Shown here piece by piece: positions 37,401 through 49,675 of a DNA stretch of 64,000 nt. Within the stretch, counting starts at the first letter, position 1. Every line of letters begins with the position of its first letter. The stretch is taken from assembly GCA_008921705.1 (NCBI GenBank), contig VFFE01008906.1, positions 1,949,146 to 2,013,145 on the forward strand, in the 5' to 3' direction. Below the pieces are notes generated by a model. It made no database searches, had not been told where the DNA came from, and saw only the letters and a program-made list of their open reading frames with translations. Both the position numbers and the translations under genes were made by a program. This DNA is from Burhinus oedicnemus. Taxonomy: Eukaryota; Chordata; Aves; Charadriiformes; Burhinidae.

Positions 37401-39005
37401 AACATGAAGTTGCTGTGAAGTAAACTGTCCTCCATACCTACAATGACCCCAACAACCATGATGACATACACATCAACCATTAATGTGGAAGTCTGAATGG
37501 CAATGCTGTTAACTATTTCACTGCCCAACATTTTGATGGGTGTATTCAACTGAAGTCCTTGCTTCGCAATCTATATATGCCTTCCCTTTCCTGACAGCTA
37601 TCGATCCTATTGCTAGTCCACTCCCATGACTTTGTTCTTGACAACTTCTTTATTCACATGAGGCAATAAGCTTGAAGCAAGAGCAGAATAATTATTTGGT
37701 ATCTCCCACCCCAGTGTTAAGTTCCTCTAAACTCAATTAATCATGAAGAACCTCTGGCAGCTCACCATTTGCCAGCAAGATACACCAAAGTAATAAGCGA
37801 TTTCACATTCTGCTTTTGAAGACAAGCTATTAAATTCACATACTGTACTACTTTAATCAAGAATAGTTAATTAAGCTGTTCCCTTGATACGAATTTTTAT
37901 CATTCTGCACCAGCCATACATCACATTTACAGGACTCAGACTGTGGCCACGATGCATGTTTGTAATCTGTCTTTCCAAATTAATCTGTCACCATTTGTAA
38001 ATGCAAAGCAGATCCAATACATTCTGTCTCGCTGGTAACTGGGCCAAGATTGGGGACACTGAGGATTGGAGGGTGGGGTGAGTGATGCTGGAGCATTGCT
38101 TCACAAAAGGGTTTTAGCAGAGAGCTGAATTATAAATCCCTCCGCAGTTCGTCACCCAACATAACACAAAAGACTTTGTTAATATTTTAGTGCTTTGTGT
38201 TTGCATCGCCTTTATTTCCTTAAGTGAACTCAGCTTTATGCTCTATGCCACTGTCATAAAATAATTCAATAACTTACATTCGCATAGTAATCATCAGAAT
38301 ACATAATGCAGGAGTCATAAGTACAGGCCATAAAACTAGGGAGATCTGTAGTGTCAGATTATTAAAAACATTAACATATGATAAGAATCTAAGTCTAAAT
38401 TTATTACAAGCAAAAAACCCTGATTTCCTATTACATTACCTGCACTCAAGGACAGGCTAATGCAACGCTTTCCTAGAAAAAAAAACTTCAAACACAGCAG
38501 TCATAGGAACTATATTTTAATCTCTTCTGTTTTAAAGCACTCACAGAAGTATGATACAAAAAAAAAAGTGAACAAAATGAAACCTTGGCCAAGTTTTCCA
38601 AACCGGTGCAGGAATCCTTAACTGGGAACGCTCTGATACTATGCTGTGAGAATCTGCTAAAATCTACCCCCAGGAAAACAAGGAGCACAAAATACAGAAA
38701 AGATGGAGAAAAGACTTGTCATCCCATCTACCCGTTTATGAATGTATGCGATCAAGTCAAACCAAGCCTTCCATATACCCATTTGACCATTTTTATTTAG
38801 GTTCATCTTTTACAAGTCTTGATGTGAACTGGCTATTTTCACACTCATCCAATTTTATTGAAACAAGCTCCACTTCCTTCTGTTCTCTACGGAAATGGAG
38901 CCATAGAAGCATCTGGCATAGAATCATAGAATAGTTTGGGTTGGAAGGGACCTTTAAAGGTCGTCTAGTCCAACCCTCTCCTGCATAGAGCAGGAACATC
39001 TTCAA

Positions 39006-41990
39006 CTAGATCAGGTTGCTCAGAGCCCTGTCCAACCTGACCTTGAGTGTTTTCAGGGATGGGGCATCTACCACTTCTCTGGGCAACCTGTTCCAGTGTT
39101 TCACCACCCTCACTGTAAAAAAAGGTCTTCCTTATATCTAGTCTAAATCTACCCTCTTTTAGTTTAAAACCATTCCCCCCTATCCTATCACAACAGGCCC
39201 TGCTAAAAAGTCTGTCCCCATCTTTCCTGTAGGCCCCCTTTAAGTACTGAAAGGCCCCAATAAGGTCTCCCTGGAGCCTTCTCTTCTCCAGACTGAACAA
39301 CCCCAACTCTCTCAGCCTTTCCTCATAGGAGAGGTGTTCCATCCCTCTGATTATTTTTGTGGCCCTCCTCTGGACCTGCTCCAACAGGTCCATGTCTTTC
39401 CTGTGCTGAGGGCTCCAGAGTTGGATGCATTACTCCAGGTGAGGTCTCACCATAACGGAGTAGAGGGGCAGAATTACCTCCCTCAACCTGCTGGCCATGC
39501 TTCTTTTGATGCAGCCCAGGATACAGTTGGCCTTCCGGGCTGCAAGTGTACACTGTTGGCTCATGTCTGGCTTTTCATCCACCAGTAACCCCAAGTCCTT
39601 CTCAGCAGGTCTACTCTCAATCCCTGCATCCCCCAGTCTGTATCGATACTGGGGGTTTTCCCTGACCCAAGTGAGGGATCCTGCATTTGGTGTTGTTGAA
39701 CCTCATGAGGTTCACATGGGCCCACTTCTCAAGCCTGTCCTCTGGGTGGCATCCCATCCCTCAAGGCATGTTATCCACACCACTCAGCCTGGTGTCATCT
39801 GTAAACTTGATGAAGGTGCATTTGATCCCACCATCTATGTCGCTGATGAAGATATTAAACAGTACTGGTCCCAATACAGAACCCTGAGGGACACCACTTG
39901 TCACTGATCTCCATCTGGACATTGAGCTGTTGACCACTACCCTCTGGATGCGACCATCCAACCAATTCCTCATCCATCGAACAGTCCACCCATCAAATCG
40001 ATATCTGTCCAATTTAGAGAAAAGTAAGTGTGTCAAAGGCCTTACAGAACTCCAGACAGATCTGTACATCTGTAGCTTTTCCCTTGTCCACTGATGTAGT
40101 CACTCCATCACAGAAGACAGAAGGTTGGTCAGGCAGGACTTGCCCTTGGTGAAGCCATGCTGGCTGTCTCAAACCACCTCCCTGTCCTCCATGTGCCTGA
40201 GCATAGCTTCTAGGAGGATCTGTTCCATGATCTTCCCAGGCACCAAGGTGAGGCTGACAGGTCAGTAGCTCCCAGGGTTCTCCTTTCTACCGTTTTTAAA
40301 AAGAGGTGCAATGTTTCCCTTCTTCCAGTCACTGGGGACTCCACCTGACTGCCATGACTTTTCAAATATCATGGAGAGTAGCTTGGCAATTACATCAGTG
40401 AATTCCCTCAGGACTCTGGGATGCATCTTATCAGGTCCCATAGATTTCTGTATGTTAAGGTTCCTCAGGCGATCATGAACCTGATCTTCTCTTACAGTGG
40501 GAGGGAATTTGCTCCCCCAGTCCATGTCTTGCGGTCCACCCACTTGAGAGGTGTGGGGAGAGAGGTTGCCAGTGAAGACTGAGCGAAAAAAGTTGTTGAG
40601 TACCTCAGCCTTCTTCTTGTCTGTCATTACCAGTTTGCCAGTCTTGCTCATCAGGAGGGGTACGCTTTCTTTGACCTTTCTTTCCTGGTTGACATACCGG
40701 TAGAAACTCTTCTTATGTCCCTTTGTGTCTCTTGCCAAGTTCAGTGCCAGCTGTGCCTTGGTCTTCCTGATCCCATCCCTACACAACTGGGCAGCGTCCC
40801 TATACATGTCCCAGGACCTATCCCCGCTTCCACTGCCTGTGTATCTCTTTCCTGCCCTTTAGTTTGACCAGCAGGTCTCAACTCTGCCATGCTGATCTCT
40901 CGCCCTCCTCTCCTGATTTCTTACACCTGGGGATCGAGAGCTCTTGCGCTCTAAGGAAAGCATCCTTAAAGATCTGCCAGCTCTGTTCTGCTCCCTTGTC
41001 CCCCAGGGCAGTTTCCCAGGGGATCCTTTTGACTAACTCCTTGAAGAGCTGGAATTTTGCTTTCCTAAAATTCAGGGTCCTGACCTTACTCTTTGCATGA
41101 CCCATATCCCTCAGGACTGCAAACTCCACCAGCGCATGATCACTGCAACCCAGGCTGCCTCCAATCTTGACATCACCAATTATCTCAATAGCTTGGTGAC
41201 CATCAGGTCCAGTATCATATCTCCTCTGGTGGGGCTGTCTATTACCTGGCTTAAGAAATTATCTTCAATGTGCTCCAGGAGTCTCCTGGATTGCCTGCAG
41301 CTTGCCAGGCTAATTTTTCAGCAGACACTGGGGTGGTTGAAGGACGAGAGCCTGCGAGTGTGATGACTCCTGTAGCTGGAATAAGAAGGCTTTGTCAGTA
41401 GGCTCCCTCTGATCAGGTGGCCTGTAGTAGACACCAACCACAACGCTCCCTTCGTTGCCTCAGTCTCTTAATTCTTACACATGGGCTTTCAACCTGCTTA
41501 CAGCTATTCTTCAGAGATAGCTCTTCACACTCTATCCATTTCTTCATGTAGATGGCAATGCATCCGCCCCTCCTTCCTTGCCTGACCCTTCTGAACAACC
41601 TGTAGCCATCAATAGCTGCACTCCAGTCATGGGATTCATCCCATCAAGTTTCAGTAATGGCAACTAGGTCATAGCTTTCTAGCAGCACGGTGGCTTCCAG
41701 CTCCTCCTGTTTGTTGCCCATGCTGCGTGCACTCGTGTAGAGGCACTTCAACTGGGCTGTCAGCCGTGTCACCTTCTTAGAGGAACACCCCTTAATTCCC
41801 TTGAGGTATTTCAACTGGTGTTTGCCTCTTGGCTCCTATTACCTCAGGAGCCCCTGGCTCATCTCTGTAAGACTTCCAGTGTGCTGCAGTGTAGCCAGCA
41901 CATCTCAGAGCAACAGGCTGCGGGCCCTCACTAGCACCCTGTCCCTCTAACCATTGCCTGTTGTCCCACAGCTTGTCACAGGTAAGCCTG
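39006..41990 (-). pseudogene. CR1 ORF2 (endonuclease and reverse transcriptase), inactivated
   Basis: Reads minus. Domain order: an APE-type endonuclease (SMGNKQEELEA at 41700-41730; RRGGCIAIYMKKW in the frame 41413-41598; MEFAVLRDMGHAKSKVRTL at 41073-41129), then the linker and palm of the reverse transcriptase (frame 40262-40807, with [16 protein letters not shown]), then [17 protein letters not shown] and the active-site box at 39794-39805, then the C-terminal block (38965-39393). Inactivating changes are clear. The endonuclease TETW box is broken by TGA at 41644-41646. A TGA lies at 40262-40264 where Arg is usual. The region around the first catalytic Asp of the polymerase is frameshifted. 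The FADD box reads FTDD. A frameshift lies at the A-run near 39116-39123. The true end is the TAG at 39006-39008. The 5' limit is approximate. Confidence 0.88.
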
Positions 41991-42008
41991 ATATTGCCCC
42001 CCTCAAGC

Positions 42009-42695
42009 CTAGTTTAAAGCTCTGTCAATGAGTCCTGCTAGCTTGTGAGCAGAGACCTTCTTGCCCCTTTCAGAAAGGTAAACCCCATCTGATACCAGCA
42101 AGCCATCCCATGGATGTAGGCCATCTCATTATTGAAAAACCCAAAATTGTGGCAGTGACATCACCCACGGAGCCACGTATTAACAGACTGGGCTCATCTG
42201 TTTCTTCCAATGTCACTGTCCACAACTGGGAGGAGAGAGGAGAAAATATCCTGTGCTCTAGATTCCCTTACCAACTGTCCCAAAGCCCTGAAGTCTCTTT
42301 TGATTGCCCTTGGACTATGCGTTGCAGCTTCATCGCCACCCACATAGAAGAGCAGCAATGGGTAATAGTCTGAGGGCGATACCAGGCTAGGAAGTTTCCT
42401 CATGGTGTCCTTAACCTGGGCCCCAGGGAGGCAGAAAACTTCCCTAAGTGAAGGGTCTGGCCGGCATATTGACCTTCTGTTCCCCTCAGAAGGGAGTCAC
42501 CTACAACTATAACCTGTCTTTCCTCCTCGTGGAGGTGGTCACAATACAGGGGGTAGGCCTTTTTGACCTTGGCAGCACCTCTGGTGAAGACAGACTGTCA
42601 TCCACATCATCATCCACTGACTGGCCTTCCACATCCAGAGCCTTGTACCTGTTGTACAGAGGCACCCAGGAAAGTGGCAACATGGCATTAAAAAA
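42009..42695 (-). pseudogene. CR1 ORF1 C-terminal part with SGNH-esterase domain, inactivated
   Basis: Reads minus and ends at the TAG at 42009-42011. Visible blocks in order: VPLYNRYKALDV, then VIVVGDSLLRG (GDS nucleophile box at 42493-42501), then the frame 42194-42403 starting MRKLPSLVSPSDYYPLLLF with a YVGGDEAATHS box, then the final block LVSDGVYLSERGKKV. This is the order of the SGNH/GDSL esterase domain known in CR1 ORF1 proteins. The last block normally carries the catalytic Asp-x-x-His (DGxHL); here the His position is Tyr. Frameshifts separate the blocks, and the N-terminal part is lost by truncation. Confidence 0.85.
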
Positions 42696-43720
42696 TATTC
42701 AGATTTAGTAAGCACACACCTCAAAGCTCAGGGTAAAGGCTCAGAGGTGAGAGCCTGGCACAACAAACCACGGGGTGGTTTAACATGGGACCACTGGATC
42801 CTTATCTCCATCAGGACTCCATGGAGCTGCCCTGGAAAAGCCCCTGGGTATGGAGACAAAAAGGAGAAGTATTTAAGGACACTTTGTTAGGTCACTTATT
42901 TTTTAAATGAAGATGGGAAAATAATCCATGGTGAGTTTTATTTAAGTGAAAAAATCAAGGCCAGCCAGAAGAACAGCTTCCAAAACACAACCAAGCCCAT
43001 GAGGAGTATGCAAGTCCACTTGACGAGCATTTGAATTGGCTGGCAGCACTTGGGCCTTTTATGTGTTTTTGCCATTTAACAGTTAGATTTGTTTAGATAA
43101 ACTCATAAATATGGTTATTTACATAGAAAGATAGAATGGTGTATTTAGGGATTTTAAGCAGAAGAAAATTCTTTCATGCTAATCGTAAAACGAAAGCATG
43201 CCAAACTTTAACTAAAGAAACATGTTCTAACACCGAGAAACTTTTATAATTAATCCTTGCCTTAGATCATCTCGGAAAGAGTTATGAGTCTAATTAACAT
43301 CAGTTGAGAAATTGCTCATGTTTCTGAAATTGCTGAAACTAGACACTGGGTAACAGACAATCTGTATCCTTTCTATCCCATGACCAATTTATGGCTAAGC
43401 CCTGACTCACTGCATTAAGTCTGAAAATATTTCTCAGCATTAGCAATAGCTTGTTTCAGGCACAGGCAAAACAACGGACGCTGTCATGGGGGGAAAAAAA
43501 TTCCCTCCAAACTCCACCTCTTTACAACAGGGATGAAGACAATGCATTGCTAAAATCTTTTTTTGGAGGGCTTTTAAAAAAGAGCACCAGGGCTATTCTT
43601 AGAGTAGTTACATGGTGTGCAGGCTGTGTCTAGCAAAGGTTTGGCTGGTGGCCATCCCCAGCTGGGTTTGCTGTAAGGCTGAGCAATGCCTTTAGCTTAG
43701 TAGAAGACTTCTGCTTGCCC

Positions 43721-43752
<32 letters not shown>
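43721..43752. repeat. T17A15 homopolymer palindrome
   Basis: Seventeen T followed directly by fifteen A form a near-perfect self-complementary tract. Confidence 0.9.
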
Positions 43753-43753
<1 letters not shown>

Positions 43754-46700
43754 AGGATGCGGAAAATTCAATACATAACCAGCTAAGAACAAGCTGTACT
43801 TTGGAAAGACATGCCACCATCTCCTTGCATCTGCCGTCACTGCTTCCACAGTGCTGCATAAGTCCTGTTTCATTGCTAAATGTTTTCCCTAGGAAGGAAA
43901 TGAGTGTAAACACTGCTTCAGAGACAGCCTTCCCATACGGATGTTAATCTTTGGAAAAGCTGGGCAGGATGGAGTGACTTAGAGAGCCAGATCATCTCCA
44001 GAAGCAACAAATCCCACAAATATACAAGCTGCTAAACTTGTGCATCCAGCCAAGCCCTTATAAAAAATAAAGCACGTTTTGACCTTGACTCACTCTTAGA
44101 GTCTATGAAGCAACTTGAAGCCAGTTATTTCAGAGCCCCACCAGTCACCTGAAAAGACTGAGGATTTCCTATGTTTAGCTCAGGTTTGCTTGCTAAGGCA
44201 ACGATTCCCTACATGCTCTCCAAGTCTAAAAAGAGAGTGCGATCTGGCAAACCTGCAGCATTTCACCGGCGGAAGTACATTACCAGCATCTCTCCAATCC
44301 TGAAATCATCCCCTGGTTTCCACCACACCTGACAGTCAAACCTGTCCCTACTTCCCCTCTCAGAGCAGCTTCATTTCCCTGTATGGCTAAAGGAAAGAAG
44401 AAAATAATGGGAGAAGCGCAGCTTGACAGCACGCTCCCTCCCACTCCCATCCAAATCATCCCCTCACACTGTGGAATCTGACATCCAAACACTGGGGGAA
44501 GAGGATGGCAGTACATCACACTCTGATGCATACCATGCCTTTACCCTCTCCAGCATTTGCCTTTCATTTTATACCTTGGGGTTTGGAAACTTACCCCCAG
44601 GTTCCTCGCCTGGAAGTACATGGATTTTGGAATAAAAGGGCTGTTTTGGATGAAATTTTGGGGGAGAACTGGCAATATACGAGCCCTTTTTTGCTGTGTT
44701 CGCAGGCAAAGCAGCCACTTCTGATTCCCAACTACTGCCTTCAGGTGTTGCTGTAATACGAACTACATTTAAATATATATACACACCCACCCCAATACAA
44801 TATTATTACTTTATTAAAAAGCATTGGGTTTGTGTTCCCATGCATAGACTACCCAGAATCTTGTTTACTTTATTGAAAGCCACCAGTCTTTGATGCTATC
44901 CCATGGAAAGATTACATATTAGATAAAGAGGCAAGCAGAAATATGCAGCCAGCATGGTTCACGCAGATCAAGTGTGGGAGATGAAGGCGGAGCACCGGAG
45001 AGCTGTGTTTGAACTCAAATAGTTTGTCTTGGGGGAGCAAGCAGCAAACAATTTAAAGCCAAAAAAAAAGGTTTTCTTCCCAGTGAAAACAAATATGAGA
45101 CTGTTCAGTATGCTGCATATTAGCTTAGTTCAGTATTACTTCGCTATCTGTGTAAACTAGTGCTCCACATTAAAAATATTAATGTATACAGGAGATTTAT
45201 TTTATAACGTACCTACATGTAATTCCAAACTGCATCATCCTCTGTATGCACAAAAGCCTGAATTATCTGCCCAGCTTTTACAAACATAAAAGTATTTTCA
45301 CAGGTTTTTTCCCCTCCGACTTTTTTTTTTTCTTTTTACTTTAAAAAAAACCGAACCCTTGAAGTCTATAATCTTATATTGATTTCCCTTCTCCCAATCC
45401 AATGTTTTCCTCTTTCCATCAGTCGAAATGCAGAAATCTCTTCCAACACACAGACTTGAGTCTCTCAGCTGCCTGCAAGGCAGCTGGTCTCAGCTATCCG
45501 CAAAAGCGAAGGGGAACAACTGAAGCCGAAAAGTGAAATTATAGGGGGGGAAGGGGGGGGAAATCAAGCTGAGCCTTCCAGCCCAGGTTTAAGCACACAT
45601 AGTAGAGATGGAGAGATACGCTCATTGTTTTATCCCTTGAGGTGGCTGAAGTGTTTGTAGTTCAACTGGAGGCAGATACCCGATATAGGGAATGTCATAT
45701 TGACTAGCCAGGGCTGGCAATGACACCATAAGCATCAGCAGTGCCCCACTGCTTGCCAGAGAGGGAGTTTACCGCCGCAGAGCTGATGAGAACCCCGAAC
45801 GTTCACACAGTCCCAACTCCAGCCTCCATCCCTCTATTTAAAACAGGAGCATAGGCTGCCACCTTCAACTTTGTAAGATTAAAAATTGTTTATGCCGACT
45901 CTATTTGCCAAGTGCCTAACTGATGCTCCAGGCATCTTACATAAATAAATAATTGAAAATGCTTCTCATTTAGGAAAAGAAAAAAAAAACCCTAACAAAA
46001 CTCCAATTTCACTTAATATCCAAATATATTTCAATATCCTGAAAATATTACATTTATATCCCTCTCCTTCCCCTTCACAAGTGTATCACACTTCTAATTT
46101 CTTTTTTCAGGGAGGTTTGCGTAGGGCACCAGCAACGCCTCAAGAACACCAGGAACATCGTCCGTCTCCCCTATCCGTGTGCATAGGTTACACGACCCTG
46201 CTTTCATCCACCACCAGGAATAAATCCCCTCCTCTTGGTTCACTCATCTCCTCCCCACGGATCACCTCATGGCTTCACACTGCCCTGGAGACCTCCACAG
46301 CAGCCACCCCAGCACCAGCAAACCCCCTTGGCAAGGTGGACCAACGTAATCTGAGGAACCTTGTCACCTTTGCAATGGTGCCGAAATGCATGGCAGCAGG
46401 ATAGCAAACAGAGGAGCGACTTCTGAGTTCACGCCGGGTCTCGGGGAGACCTGGATTTGCCAAGCCTGTTAACCTAAGCATGCAGTAATTAAGGCTAAAG
46501 AGCTCAATGAGTCCATTAATACAGCTAATGAGCTTCCCCAACAGCCATCCCCAGTTCTCTTTCACTTTCTCTAGAGAAGATATCATTGAATCAGGATGTC
46601 TTCTGCCCACGTGTGGCCTTCACTGCAGCACTGTTTCAGCAAGACTAAGCTCATAAAACACCTGGGTAGCCCAGCCCCTGCAGAGATCCCTCATTTCCCT

Positions 46701-47119
46701 AAAATTAGTAAAAAGCCAAAATCCACTTAAAAATGTCCACTGCAGTTTCAAATAGTTTCATGCAAAATACCATCATTTTCTCCACAGCAAATTTTAAATA
46801 TTTGCCAACTTTGTTCACATATTGTGATGAAACACAATCAAAATATCAAGCAAGCAAACACAAAACAGCTGCCACAGCGGTCAAAAACATTCCTGCTCAA
46901 TAACCATTTAAGCATACAATTGCCTAACAGGTGGAAAACCTAACAAAAGCAGCAACTACTGAAACAGAAAAATAAGATTTCACGCTCATTCAGTACAATA
47001 CATATTGTCTTTTTGAAAATCAGTTAAATAATTAGTGCTCTGCTGCTACAGCTTTTATTCCTGCAAGTACTCCTTGCTCTTGGATCTTCCACTGTATGTT
47101 GCTTCTAGAAGTTGGCGCC

Positions 47120-47131
47120 TTTTTTTTTTTT

Positions 47132-47163
<32 letters not shown>

Positions 47164-47164
47164 T
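47120..47164. repeat. Poly(T) tract, T24-C-T20
   Basis: 45 bases of T interrupted once by C at 47144. No retroposed gene is recognisable next to it. Confidence 0.9.
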
Positions 47165-49663
47165 ACATTTCTTACTAAATAACCAAGAAGAGGGGGGAAA
47201 AAAACACACTAAAATTAATTTAGGTGGTGAAGAAAGTCTCAGATAGATTGGACAGCAGAAAAAAACTGCATAGTTTAAGTAAAAAAGGGGACAAAATGCA
47301 AGCATTTCAAAACAATAATGGTGCAAAATCGATTGGGAGCTTCTGTTTTTCCAATCCCTTAACACAGGAGCAATCGGGCTTTTAAAAGCAAAGCAGCAAA
47401 TTCAAAACTGAAAACACTAATTTGAAAAAATAAATTCAAAACCTCTGTTTTTCAAATAATAACAAATCTAGATTATGCAATGTGCTGCTATCACATGCTG
47501 TTAATGGCAAAAGTGCAGACCTGCCTGTTGAAAGGCTCCGTAGCAGTATGGCCAGTCAGACCATCGAGAGGTACAGAGGTAAGCACTGAGACACAGGACC
47601 TGACCCATCCCCTACAGGACAACACTGTGTCTGACCACAGCAATCCCTGTGGGATTAAACTGGGAGAGCCCACATAAAAATCACCAGACCCCTCACAAAA
47701 CAGCTGGAAAGAAACGCTAAGAGTAAGCTCCCACCTACATCAGCAAGACCCATCAAAATTGTTTTTAGAACTGATGAGTGCTCTCAGCTACCATTGTGTG
47801 AATTTAACGCCGACTAAAATGTTGACTAGTGGTATGCTGCCTTTGCTGAACGAAAGCCAGGTGTCTTCCTACGCACCAGTAATGAGGTCTGTGTCTCATT
47901 ACAGTAGCCCATAGGGTGCCCCACCACTTATGGGAAGGATGCCTCTCCTCAACTAGGGCAAGCCGAGTAGTTCAGGGTTGCAGAGAGCCCTCCGAATCTC
48001 TTTTCACCTCTCCTTGCAGTGTTTCTGCTCCTTTCCCTCTTTTCTGCCCAGCTTTCCTGTTTTTCCCTTCCTCCTTTACCCCTCCAACCTCTTCCTAGGA
48101 TGGTCATTTAACTCCAGCTTGCTTTCAGCAACCGCTAACGCAGATTCCTCTTCGGGGCTTCAGACTGTACTCACCCTAGCAGCCCTGCTGGCCACAGAAG
48201 ATGCCACCTTTTTGACTGTCACTCAGGAAGATGCATTAAATTCCACTCGAGAGAGACATCCAGCACGGATGCTGAGGTCTGCTTTGCACTAGAGAGCTGT
48301 CAAGTGTCATCTGTTTTGCTGTGTTTGAGATCAAACCAGCTATCACCAACTTCAGAATACAGCACAAGCAATCTCTTCCCTAAAAACATGAACAAATCCC
48401 ATCCTTTCATAATGGTCAGTCCTCGCCTTTAAATTTGATCTCTGAATCTATACAAAGCCATCATAACTCAGTGTGAGCAAGTTGAGCTCCCAGCTACTTG
48501 AAACCACTTTAAAGATGCCTTTCTCTATAAACAGACCACGGGATCAAAGTGTTGGCACTGGTCAAAGAAACACAGGATAAAGGTGAAAGGCAAAAAGAGA
48601 GAGAAGTGTCTGTCACAGGACGCCAGCTACTGCAGAGCATTAAATCCCAAGAACTGGGTGCTGATGATGTTTTACATACAGCAGACTACAGTTCATTTGA
48701 CTGACTTCAAGTTCATCCCTTTTAACTAGTCTTTAAAGACGTTACTTCGGGAAGTTCACGAAAGAAAACACTTTTTCCACTGAAAAAAGTAAAATAGCCA
48801 CAGTATAAACAAGTTACAGCAAAAACACACTGACTGTAAGAAGGATTTGCCTGAAACCACCGCTGAATGTCCTACTCCTACAAGGGCACCACCTCAGCTT
48901 AAATAAATCAAAATTAATAAATTCAGTATTGGTTTGGGGTCTAAAATGGTACATACTATCTCTCAGCACCTTGAAACTTTCTTTACCAGGTGCAATACTG
49001 TATTCAAACTAGAACTGGGAGATCATTAAGGCTACATGGTTAAATATCTAATGAAATATCTATGGATAAATTTGCTTGTTATCTCTGCATACTTAAATAG
49101 TATGAAATTAGCATCTCACCAGATATGTAAATCCCGGGCCCTATGTTTTCTCCACAACTGCCTCAATTGAAGGAGTCCTATGCCTGAAAAGAAAGCTTGA
49201 GCAAACCGGTATAATACCATTTATAATTAAATCTGAACAGACGAAAGGATGAACTTTTATGCTGCTGCTATCAAAAGGAGGCAGGAGAGCAGGAGGACAG
49301 GAGGCCACAGCTCGCCAGTACTCCCACCCCAGGACTCTCGGGCTAGCAGTCAGCACAGCTGCCTGGATTTGCCAGCTTTATTCTCCAACAGTGACTTTTT
49401 GATGATTTTAGGCATTTCTGTGTGTTAATTTTTGCCTGTATCTTGTCTTATCCTCTGTTCCAAAATAGCAGAATTAACACCTACCAGGCAATCGCTGAAA
49501 AGCAAGTACCAAAACAGAGGATACAGAGCGTTTCTATTGCTGACTGCTTTAAAAATCTTATTGCTCATCTTTCTTAAAGCTTCAGTTCCTCAAGTTTTGA
49601 GATAATAAAAAAGAATAAAAAGAATAAAAAAGAATCTCAGCTCTACAAAAGGCAAAAAAAAAC

Positions 49664-49675
49664 GGGGGGGGGGGG
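49664..49675. repeat. Poly(G) tract, G12
   Basis: An uninterrupted run of 12 G preceded by an A-rich segment. Confidence 0.9.

Larger units (their letters stand above)
33430..38916. other. Intronic stretch with a tandem duplication and a possible ancient CR1 scrap
   Basis: Holds the 41-bp tandem duplication at 35961-36040 and a weak CR1-like segment near 37270-37400. Otherwise it is unique AT-rich sequence with no supported exon. Confidence 0.5.
38917..42695 (-). mobile_element. CR1 LINE, nearly full-length, 5'-truncated within ORF1 (minus strand)
   Basis: A 3.8 kb element reading minus. The 3' tail starts at 38917 (atagaatcatagaatag). ORF2 spans about 39006-41990 and the ORF1 end about 42009-42695. 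The 5' edge is placed near 42695 because the ORF1 match (VPLYNRYKALDV near 42630-42665) fades there. A full CR1 is about 4.5 kb, so roughly the first 0.7 kb is missing. It is by far the longest copy that lies wholly inside the window. Confidence 0.93.

Noticed and set aside
39497..39907. 136-codon plus-strand frame inside the 3.8 kb CR1, and similar plus frames at 62352-62864
   Set aside because: These are antisense shadows of CR1 ORF2, which reads on the minus strand.
45540..45565. G7-AA-G8 run as a G-quadruplex or promoter element
   Set aside because: Only two G-runs, within a low-complexity purine stretch, and no promoter or exon nearby.
46081..46404. 107-codon plus-strand frame
   Set aside because: Low-complexity Thr/Pro/Ala-rich peptide with no homology that I recognise and no splice or promoter context.
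47105..47365. Minus-strand frame ending in a poly-Lys tail
   Set aside because: The Lys run is the T45 tract translated; there is no other support.
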